Assembly (NCBI GenBank): GCA_963744255.1 | Contig: CAVUSZ010000039.1 | Span: 110,021 to 174,020, forward strand | Length of the DNA: 64,000 bases | Direction of reading: 5' to 3' | DNA from: DATEDA01 sp963744255 | GTDB lineage: Bacteria; Pseudomonadota; Gammaproteobacteria; Burkholderiales; SG8-39 | In this document: piece by piece, positions 50,150 to 64,000 of the stretch | Layout: each line of letters opens with the position of its first letter | Numbering within the stretch: the stretch's first letter is position 1 | Made by a program: the position numbers and the translations under genes | Notes under the pieces: generated by a model | What the model saw: the letters and a program-made list of their open reading frames with translations, nothing else | Databases searched by the model: none | Told to the model about the DNA's origin: nothing

Positions 50150-50191
50150 GGGAGCTGCGGCGAACGGCCCACGAGGGTTCAACCCCGGTAA

Positions 50192-50265
50192 GCGGGTGTA
50201 GCTCAATGGTAGAGCAGAAGCCTTCCAAGCTTACGACGAGGGTTCGATTCCCTTCACCCGCTCCA
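50192..50265 (+). tRNA. tRNA-Gly (TCC)
   Basis: A 74-base tRNA with acceptor GCGGGTG/CACCCGC, D arm GCTCAATGGTAGAGC, anticodon loop CTTCCAA (TCC), T arm GGGTTCGATTCCC and encoded CCA. It follows tRNA-Tyr by 42 bases. Confidence 0.96.
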
Positions 50266-50320
50266 AGGTCTCTGAGCCGCGGCGAGCCGCAGTCAATCAG
50301 AACCACGCGCGACCGATTCG

Positions 50321-50395
<75 letters not shown>

Positions 50396-50464
50396 TGAAG
50401 TTCGAGCATTGACGAGAGCGGTTTTGCTCTATCTCTCTTTGAGTCCGGAACAAGCGAGCCCGAC

Positions 50465-51655
50465 ATGGCAAAAGGCAAATTTGAGCGTACGAAGCCGCAC
50501 GTGAATGTGGGGACGATTGGTCACGTGGATCATGGGAAGACGACGCTGACGGCGGCGATGACGCACATTTTGTCGAAGAAGTTTGGCGGGGAGGCGAAGA
50601 ACTACGATCAGATCGACAACGCTCCGGAGGAGAAGGCGCGGGGGATCACGATCAATACGGCGCACGTGGAGTATCAGACGGCCAACCGGCACTACGCGCA
50701 CGTCGACTGTCCGGGGCACGCCGACTACATCAAGAACATGATTACGGGGGCGGCGCAGATGGATGGGGCGATTCTGGTGGTGTCGGCGGCCGATGGGCCG
50801 ATGCCGCAGACGCGGGAGCACATTTTGTTGGCGCGCCAGGTGGGGGTGCCGTTCATTGTGGTGTATCTGAACAAGGCCGACACGGTCGATGACAAGGAGC
50901 TGCTGGACCTCGTGGAGATGGAGGTGCGCGAGCTCTTGTCGAAGTACGAGTTTCCTGGGGACAAGACCCCGATCGTGATCGGTTCGGCGCTGAAGGCGCT
51001 GGAGGGGGACAAGTCGGAGCTGGGGGAGGGGTCGATCTTCAAGCTGGCCGAAGCGCTGGATAGCTACATACCGCTGCCGAAGCGGGCGCTGGATCAACCG
51101 TTTCTGATGCCGGTGGAGGACGTGTTCTCGATCTCGGGCCGCGGGACGGTGGTCACCGGGCGGGTGGAGCGGGGGATCGTCAAGGTCGGCGAGGAGATCG
51201 AGATTGTGGGGCTGAAGCCGACGCAGAAGACGGTGTGCACCGGGGTGGAGATGTTCAGGAAGCTCCTGGATGAGGGGCAGGCGGGGGACAACATCGGGGT
51301 GTTGCTGAGGGGGACCAAGCGCGAGGATGTGGAGCGCGGGCAGGTGCTGGCGAAGCCCGGCTCGATCACCCCGCACACGAAGTTCCAGGCCGAGGTGTAC
51401 GTGCTGTCGAAGGAGGAGGGGGGGCGGCACACGCCGTTTTTCAATGGTTACCGGCCGCAGTTTTATTTCCGCACGACCGATGTGACGGGCTCGGCGGAGC
51501 TGCCGGCGGGGACCGAGATGGTGATGCCGGGGGACAACGTGTCGATCACGGTGAGTCTGATTGCCCCGATTGCGATGGAAGAGGGGCTGCGCTTTGCGAT
51601 CCGCGAGGGCGGGCGCACCGTCGGCGCGGGCGTCGTAACAAAGGTCATCGAGTAG
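50465..51655 (+). CDS. tuf: Elongation factor Tu
   Basis: EF-Tu delivers aminoacyl-tRNA to the ribosome as a GTPase. At 396 residues it has standard length. GHVDHGKTTLTAA (P-loop, residues 19-31), RGITINTAHVEY (switch I), DCPGHADYIKNMITGAAQMD (switch II) and NKAD (G4) are all present, with domains 2 and 3 complete. ATG 50465 is placed after AACAAGCGAGCCCGAC. Codon use is odd for a highly expressed gene: Gly is very often GGG and Leu and Arg often TTG and AGG, unlike the GGC/CTC-rich ribosomal genes downstream. It is probably co-transcribed with the three tRNAs upstream. Confidence 0.98.
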   Translation: MAKGKFERTKPHVNVGTIGHVDHGKTTLTAAMTHILSKKFGGEAKNYDQIDNAPEEKARGITINTAHVEYQTANRHYAHVDCPGHADYIKNMITGAAQMDGAILVVSAADGPMPQTREHILLARQVGVPFIVVYLNKADTVDDKELLDLVEMEVRELLSKYEFPGDKTPIVIGSALKALEGDKSELGEGSIFKLAEALDSYIPLPKRALDQPFLMPVEDVFSISGRGTVVTGRVERGIVKVGEEIEIVGLKPTQKTVCTGVEMFRKLLDEGQAGDNIGVLLRGTKREDVERGQVLAKPGSITPHTKFQAEVYVLSKEEGGRHTPFFNGYRPQFYFRTTDVTGSAELPAGTEMVMPGDNVSITVSLIAPIAMEEGLRFAIREGGRTVGAGVVTKVIE

Positions 51656-51739
51656 GAATGGGGGCGCACGTCTGGGAACACGCGGTGTTGGGCCACGGTA
51701 GAATTGCGGCTCGCTTCAGCTGCCGAGCCCCAAGTCCAC

Positions 51740-51815
51740 AGGCCAATAGCTCAACTGGCAGAGCGTCGGTCTCCAAAACCGAAGGTTGGGGGTTCGATTC
51801 CCTCTTGGCCTGCCA
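51740..51815 (+). tRNA. tRNA-Trp (CCA)
   Basis: A 76-base tRNA with acceptor AGGCCAA/TTGGCCT, anticodon stem TCGGT/ACCGA around CTCCAAA (anticodon CCA), T arm GGGGTTCGATTCCC and encoded CCA end. It lies between tuf and secE, the usual position. Confidence 0.96.
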
Positions 51816-51876
51816 AACTTCTCCGGCATAGCCGGGGACTTCCGCGTTAGCAACCACTGACGTCGCTAGCTCGCTC

Positions 51877-52230
51877 ATGGTCGACCGCATCAAGATCGTC
51901 GCCGCCGCCCTGCTGCTCCTCGCGGGCCTCGTCGGTTTCTATTACTTCTCGACGCTGCCCCTCGTCGCGCGCGTCGGGATGGTGCTTGCCGGGCTCGCCG
52001 CCGGCATCGCGGTCGGCTGGTTCTCGGCGCCAGGGCGGCAACTCGTGGCGTTCGCCAAGGAATCGATCGCAGAGGTCAGGAAGATGGTCTGGCCGACCCG
52101 CAAGGAGTCGCTCCAGATCGCGGGTGCGGTATTCGCGTTCGTGGTGCTGATGGCACTGTTTCTCTGGATCGTGGACAAGGGGGTCGAGTTCGCGCTCTAC
52201 GACCTCATCCTTGGGTGGAGACGCTCGTGA
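51877..52230 (+). CDS. secE: Protein translocase subunit SecE
   Basis: A 117-residue inner-membrane protein with three helices: residues 7-25, about 32-50 and 85-105. The conserved SecE amphipathic segment, FAKESIAEVRKMVWPTRKES, sits between helices 2 and 3. Three-helix SecE is the proteobacterial form. It stabilises SecY in the Sec translocon. Its stop codon overlaps the nusG start (GTGA at 52227). Confidence 0.96.
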   Translation: MVDRIKIVAAALLLLAGLVGFYYFSTLPLVARVGMVLAGLAAGIAVGWFSAPGRQLVAFAKESIAEVRKMVWPTRKESLQIAGAVFAFVVLMALFLWIVDKGVEFALYDLILGWRRS

Positions 52231-52763
52231 CGAAGCGCTGGTACGTGGTCCACGCCTACTCGGGTTTCGAGCGTTCGGTGCAGCGCGCGCTCGAGGATCG
52301 CATCCGGCGCGCGGACATGCAGGACAAGTTCGGCAAGATCCTCGTGCCCACCGAAGAGGTGGTGGAAATGAAAGGCGGTCAGAAGAACATTTCCGAGCGC
52401 AAGTTCTTCCCCGGCTACGTGCTGGTGGAGATGGAGATGGACGACGAGGCCTGGCATTTGGTGAAGAACACGGCGAAGGTGACCGGCTTCGTGGGGGGCG
52501 CCCACGGGCGCAAGCCCCCCCCGATCAGCGACAAGGAAGTCGAAGCCATCCTGCACCAGATGCAGGAGGGCGTCGAGAAGCCCAAGCCGAAGGTGTTGTT
52601 CGAGGTGGGCGAGGCGGTTCGTGTCAAGGAAGGACCCTTTACGGACTTTCACGGAACTGTGGAGGACGTCAACTATGACAAGAGCAAGCTCAGGGTCTCG
52701 GTCACGATCTTTGGCCGCGCGACGCCGGTGGAATTGGAGTTCGGCCAGGTCGAGAAAGCCTGA
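52227..52763 (+). CDS. nusG: Transcription termination/antitermination factor NusG
   Basis: The GTG at 52227 overlaps the secE stop and gives TKRWYVVHAYSGFERSVQRA, matching the usual NusG N-terminus; an earlier in-frame GTG at 52215 adds four non-conserved residues. The protein has 178 residues. The NGN domain contains ERKFFPGYVLVEMEMDDEAW, and the KOW domain VRVKEGPFTDFHGTVEDVNY. It binds RNA polymerase and couples it to ribosomes or Rho. Confidence 0.97.
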   Translation: MTKRWYVVHAYSGFERSVQRALEDRIRRADMQDKFGKILVPTEEVVEMKGGQKNISERKFFPGYVLVEMEMDDEAWHLVKNTAKVTGFVGGAHGRKPPPISDKEVEAILHQMQEGVEKPKPKVLFEVGEAVRVKEGPFTDFHGTVEDVNYDKSKLRVSVTIFGRATPVELEFGQVEKA

Positions 52764-52887
52764 GGCAGCGAGCGATTGGCTGCAGGGGCATGCGCCGGGC
52801 GAGGCGGTGCCCGCGCCTGGAGAGGGCGAGGATTGGGACGAGGAACGGCTCGGCTACCAGGAGCGGTTGTTCGGTGACGCGGCCTGA
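52764..52887 (+). other. Coding-like fragment between nusG and rplK
   Basis: One base out of frame with nusG, the sequence reads EAASDWLQGHAPGEAVPAPG, EGEDWDEERLGYQERLFGDA and a stop at 52887. Third codon positions are almost all G or C, as in local genes, and the composition (acidic, with D-W and Y-Q-E-R) looks protein-like. There is no start codon in that frame after nusG. It could be chance, or the tail of a gene whose front was lost. No family recognised. Confidence 0.25.
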
Positions 52888-52946
52888 TGGCCGGATGAAC
52901 GGGGAGGCCGCGAACGCGGCCGTATGCACCCGCTAGGAGAGAAGCA

Positions 52947-53384
52947 GTGGCGAAAAAGGTCGTCGGCTACATCAAGCTGCAGGTGCCGGCGGGCAAGGCG
53001 AACCCGAGCCCGCCCATTGGGCCCGCGCTTGGCCAGCGCGGTCTGAACATCATGGAGTTCTGCAAGGCCTTCAATGCCCAGACGCAGGGCATCGAACCCG
53101 GCTTGCCGGTGCCAGTGGTAATCACGGCGTACCAGGACAAGAGCTTTACCTTCATCATCAAGACGCCTCCGGCGACGGTTCTAATCAAGAAAGCGGCCAA
53201 GCTCGAGAAGGGCAGCCCGCGCCCGCACACCGACAAGGTCGGGAAGATCACGCGCGCACAGGCCGAGGAGATCGCGAAAGCGAAGATGCCGGACCTCACC
53301 GCGGCCGATCTGGACGCCGCCGTCCGCACGATCGCCGGCAGCGCGCGCAGCATGGGCGTGAACGTGGAGGGCTTCGAGAAATGA
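52947..53384 (+). CDS. rplK: 50S ribosomal protein L11
   Basis: A 145-residue protein with GTG start at 52947 after GGAGAGAAGCA. It begins AKKVVGYIKLQVPAGKANPS with PPIGPALGQRGLNIMEFCK, the universally conserved L11 N-terminal domain. The C-terminal rRNA-binding domain ends TIAGSARSMGVNVEGFEK. It forms the GTPase-associated centre on 23S rRNA. The stop overlaps the rplA start. Confidence 0.98.
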   Translation: MAKKVVGYIKLQVPAGKANPSPPIGPALGQRGLNIMEFCKAFNAQTQGIEPGLPVPVVITAYQDKSFTFIIKTPPATVLIKKAAKLEKGSPRPHTDKVGKITRAQAEEIAKAKMPDLTAADLDAAVRTIAGSARSMGVNVEGFEK

Positions 53385-54073
53385 AACCGACCAAGCGCCA
53401 GAAGACGCTCGCAGGCATCGTGCAGTCTGGCAAGCTGTACCCGGTGGGGGAGGCGCTGGACCTCGTCAAGAAGGCGGCAACGGCGAAGTTCGACGAATCC
53501 GTGGACGTCGCGGTCAATCTCGGCATTGACGCCAAGAAATCGGACCAGGCAGTGCGCGGCTCGGTAGTGCTCCCCTCGGGTACCGGCAAGAAGGTGCGGG
53601 TCGCCGTGTTCACCCAGGGCGACAAGGCGGAAGCCGCGCGTGCCGCCGGCGCCGACTTGGTCGGGCTGGAGGACCTCGCCGAGAAGGTCAAAGCCGGTCA
53701 GATGGACTTCGACGTGGCCATCGCGAGCCCCGACGCGATGCGAGTCGTCGGCCAACTCGGCCAGATCCTGGGGCCGCGTGGCCTGATGCCGAATCCGAAG
53801 GTCGGGACGGTCACTCCTGATGTGGCGACCGCCGTGAAGAACGCGAAAGCCGGTCAGGTGCAGTACCGGGCGGACAAGGCGGGGATCGTGCAGTGTCCGA
53901 TCGGACGCGCCTCGTTTGCCCCTGACGCCTTGAAGGCGAACCTGGTCGCTCTTATCGATGCGCTGAACAAATCGCGGCCCTCGGGCGCTAAGGGCGTGTA
54001 TCTGCGGAAGCTCGCCGTATCGAGCACGATGGGCCCGGGGGTCCGCGTGGACCTGACGAGCCTGAGCGCATGA
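53381..54073 (+). CDS. rplA: 50S ribosomal protein L1
   Basis: A 230-residue protein starting at ATG 53381, which overlaps the rplK stop. GSVVLPSGTGKKVRVAVFTQ, GQLGQILGPRGLMPNPKVGT and GQVQYRADKAGIVQCPIGRA are L1 hallmarks. L1 forms the mobile stalk near the E site and typically represses its own operon by binding the rplK leader. The gene is followed by a 337-base untranslated region containing the L10 leader. Confidence 0.98.
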   Translation: MKPTKRQKTLAGIVQSGKLYPVGEALDLVKKAATAKFDESVDVAVNLGIDAKKSDQAVRGSVVLPSGTGKKVRVAVFTQGDKAEAARAAGADLVGLEDLAEKVKAGQMDFDVAIASPDAMRVVGQLGQILGPRGLMPNPKVGTVTPDVATAVKNAKAGQVQYRADKAGIVQCPIGRASFAPDALKANLVALIDALNKSRPSGAKGVYLRKLAVSSTMGPGVRVDLTSLSA

Positions 54074-54194
54074 GGGGAACTTTTCGCGCCGAATGCGATC
54101 GGAGGACACCCCGCATCGCGGCGCTGTGTGTGCGCCGGTCGGGAAAACGACTTTGGGCTGTCGCGGCGCCCGTCAGGGCTGCGGCAGGTTGTCA

Positions 54195-54335
54195 AAGACC
54201 GTAGGAACCGAAAGGTTTAATGGGCATGGCGAGCGTGGCTCGGGCAGGATGTCGGGCCCTCGGAGCTAGGCCTCCTACGCAGATGGCGTACCCCAAATGC
54301 AGGCAGTGAAGACCGCGCGCAACGCGGCGCGGAAA
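54195..54335 (+). ncRNA. L10 leader (rplJ autoregulatory RNA)
   Basis: The untranslated region before rplJ contains GACCGTAGGAACCGAAAGG, TTTAATGGGC and, 80 bases on, GGCCTCCTACGCAGATGGCG with TACCCCAAA. These segments pair into the branched L10-binding structure typical of betaproteobacteria (CCGTAGG with CCTACG). Ribosomal proteins L10 and L7/L12 bind such leaders to repress rplJL translation. Boundaries are approximate. Confidence 0.8.
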
Positions 54336-54410
54336 AGCTCCTGAGCGAAGGGCGCCGTGGGTGCCGGCGGGGCGGTAAGCCCGGCCGGCGTTTAACGATG
54401 GAGGAAGACC

Positions 54411-54941
54411 GTGGGTCTCAGCATAGAAAACAAGCAGGCCATCGTCACGGAAGTCGCGGCGCAGGTCGCGAAAGCCCAGGCGATCGTGCTGGCCGAGTAC
54501 CGTGGTCTGGGAGTGGGCAGCATGACCGAGTTGCGCCGCAAGGCGCGCGGCTCGGGCGTGTACCTGCGCGTCCTCAAGAATACTCTGGCGCGCCGTGCGG
54601 TGAGGGACACGCCGTTCGCGAAGCTTGCCGACGTCATGGTCGGCCAGCTCGTGTACGGCATCTCGTCCGACCCGGTGGCCCCCGCCAAGGTGATGAACGA
54701 GTTCGCGAAGGGCAACGAGAAGTTCGTCATCCGCGCGGGCGCGATGCCGAACGCCGTCATCTCCGCCACGGAGGTTGCGGCGCTCGCGTCTATGCCGCCG
54801 CGCGACGAGCTGATCTCGAGGCTCATGGGCACGATGCAGGCCCCGATCGCCCAGTTCGTCCGCACGCTGAACGAGGTGCCGTCGCGGTTCGTCCGCACGC
54901 TCGCCGCGGTTCACGCTGCGTACGAGAAGGCGGGCGCCTGA
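54411..54941 (+). CDS. rplJ: 50S ribosomal protein L10
   Basis: A 176-residue protein; GTG at 54411 follows GGAGGAAGACC. GLSIENKQAIVTEVAAQVAK, AIVLAEYRGLGVGSMTELRR and YLRVLKNTLARRAV are the L10 core that binds 23S rRNA. The C-terminal helix (VRTLAAVHAAYEKAGA) anchors L7/L12 dimers. Translation is probably regulated by the leader just upstream. Confidence 0.98.
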   Translation: MGLSIENKQAIVTEVAAQVAKAQAIVLAEYRGLGVGSMTELRRKARGSGVYLRVLKNTLARRAVRDTPFAKLADVMVGQLVYGISSDPVAPAKVMNEFAKGNEKFVIRAGAMPNAVISATEVAALASMPPRDELISRLMGTMQAPIAQFVRTLNEVPSRFVRTLAAVHAAYEKAGA

Positions 54942-54993
54942 CCGACCGACCACCACGATTCGCAAGACCTTCTGACTCAGGAGCACACAAGCA

Positions 54994-55377
54994 ATGGCTG
55001 TAGCAAGCGCTGAAATTCTGGACGCTATCGCGAACATGACTGTTCTCGAACTCTCCCAGCTCATCAAGGAGATGGAGGACAAGTTCGGGGTATCTGCCGC
55101 CGCTGCCGCGGTGGCGGTGGCCGCGCCGGCCGGCGGCGCCGCCGCCGCGCCGGCGGCGGAAGAGCAGACCGAGTTCACCGTCATGCTCAACGCCGCCGGC
55201 GACAACAAGGTGAACGTGATCAAGGTCGTCCGTGCGGTGACCGGCCTCGGCCTCAAGGAGGCCAAGGACCTGGTCGACGGCGCCCCGAAGGCGGTCAAGG
55301 AGGGTATCTCCAAGGCCGATGCCGAGGCGCTGGTGAAGCAGATCGTCGACGCGGGCGGCAAGGCGGAGATGAAGTAA
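54994..55377 (+). CDS. rplL: 50S ribosomal protein L7/L12
   Basis: A 127-residue protein with an N-terminal dimerisation helix (LDAIANMTVLELSQLIKEME), an Ala/Gly-rich hinge (about residues 35-55) and the C-terminal domain FTVMLNAAGDNKVNVIKVVR with GLGLKEAKDLVDGAPK, which contacts translation factors. ATG 54994 follows CAGGAGCACACAAGCA. It is separated from rpoB by a 190-base region with a strong hairpin. Confidence 0.98.
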   Translation: MAVASAEILDAIANMTVLELSQLIKEMEDKFGVSAAAAAVAVAAPAGGAAAAPAAEEQTEFTVMLNAAGDNKVNVIKVVRAVTGLGLKEAKDLVDGAPKAVKEGISKADAEALVKQIVDAGGKAEMK

Positions 55378-55423
55378 TCGAGCGCTCAGGCCTGGTGTCC
55401 GTTACACGCGATTGTCGTGCGGG

Positions 55424-55448
55424 GGCCGGCGGCTTCGAGCCACCGGCC
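55424..55448 (+). promoter_or_regulatory. rplL-rpoB attenuator-like hairpin
   Basis: GGCCGG-C-GGC, loop TTCGA, GCC-A-CCGGCC form a nine-pair stem with one internal mismatch, followed by TTTCGCC. It is located 47 bases after rplL and 119 before rpoB. In enterobacteria a partial terminator at this place lowers rpoBC expression relative to the ribosomal genes; the hairpin here is positioned for the same role. Confidence 0.55.
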
Positions 55449-55567
55449 TTTCGCCGTTTCTGGAACACGCAACCCGATCCCGGCTGCGAGGCTGGAAGCG
55501 AGCGCGCTCGTCGCCGGAGCGCCCTGGTTTCCGTCCTCTCTTCAAGGGCTCCCCTCCCGGAGTAGTC

Positions 55568-59746
<4,179 letters not shown>

Positions 59747-59756
59747 GGCAGCTGTT

Positions 59757-59783
59757 CGGGACCGCGGTTGGTCCGCGGTCCCG
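59757..59783 (+). promoter_or_regulatory. Hairpin between rpoB and rpoC
   Basis: CGGGACCGCGG (59757-59767), loop TTGGT, CCGCGGTCCCG (59773-59783) form a perfect 11-base-pair stem with no T-run. It lies 10 bases after the rpoB stop and 28 before the rpoC start. A role in RNA processing or ribosome spacing is more likely than termination, since rpoC must be read through. Confidence 0.5.
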
Positions 59784-59811
59784 GTGAAAGGTTACTCCGA
59801 AGGAGTTGCTC

Positions 59812-63999
<4,188 letters not shown>

Positions 64000-64000
64000 C

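Noticed and set aside
50160..50191. Possible tRNA remnant (GAGGGTTCAACCCC) between tRNA-Tyr and tRNA-Gly
   Set aside because: Only a T-arm-like piece is present, without acceptor or anticodon stems. It is too short to call.

Overview
The window reads as a high-GC betaproteobacterial chromosome segment, probably Burkholderiales-like. The right end carries the canonical tRNA-Tyr/Gly/Thr - tuf - tRNA-Trp - secE - nusG - rplKAJL - rpoBC block with betaproteobacterial-type RpoB, RpoC and L10-leader sequences. The left part is rich in Bug/tripartite tricarboxylate and Liv-type transporters, which is typical of that group. The placement rests on recognised protein families, not on a search.

Layout. 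1-4.9 kb: a DUF457 membrane protein cut by the window edge, then a Ser/Thr kinase divergent from a PP2C phosphatase and an FHA protein (one signalling module). 4.9-9.8 kb: the homogentisate operon hmgA-fahA-FAH-family, flanked by collapsed remnants of an MFS transporter, a DUF2783 protein, an FAD monooxygenase and an IclR regulator. 10.8-15.7 kb: an Asp/Asn/Glu uptake and deamination cluster (symporter, binding protein, asparaginase, aspartase). 15.7-18.1 kb: phenylalanine hydroxylase, an internally deleted 4-hydroxyphenylpyruvate dioxygenase, an Lrp/AsnC regulator and a MarR-type regulator. 18-28 kb: a binding protein, phasin, MsrA, two ChaC-type cyclotransferases around an alpha/beta hydrolase, a DUF2235 hydrolase with a membrane partner, and FAH/VOC enzymes. 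28-36 kb: a CoxL-type molybdoenzyme subunit, then amidohydrolase, alpha/beta hydrolase, tctB and tctC genes all broken by single-base indels, with tctA intact between them. 36.5-43.6 kb: livK-H-M-G-F, an aldehyde dehydrogenase and a Bug protein. 43.9-49.9 kb: an operon for indolepyruvate ferredoxin oxidoreductase, HutD and a thioesterase, preceded by an MBL hydrolase. 50-64 kb: the translation/transcription block, ending with a complete rpoC.

Together the catabolic genes point to aromatic and acidic amino-acid degradation. Phe would go to Tyr (phhA), then through homogentisate (hmgA) to fumarate plus acetoacetate (fahA). The hppD step is broken in this sequence. The indolepyruvate oxidoreductase operon could offer another exit for aryl-pyruvates.

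The most striking property of the window is structural. Several genes are collapsed by clean internal deletions (MFS, hppD, the IclR/FAD/DUF2783 junctions, an FAD-dehydrogenase stub). A 65-bp tandem duplication differs only at synonymous sites. About 16 single-base indels are packed into 30.9-36.0 kb. These may be recent gene decay or draft-assembly artefacts; read-level data would decide. I found no CRISPR array, prophage, transposase or clear novel defence system.
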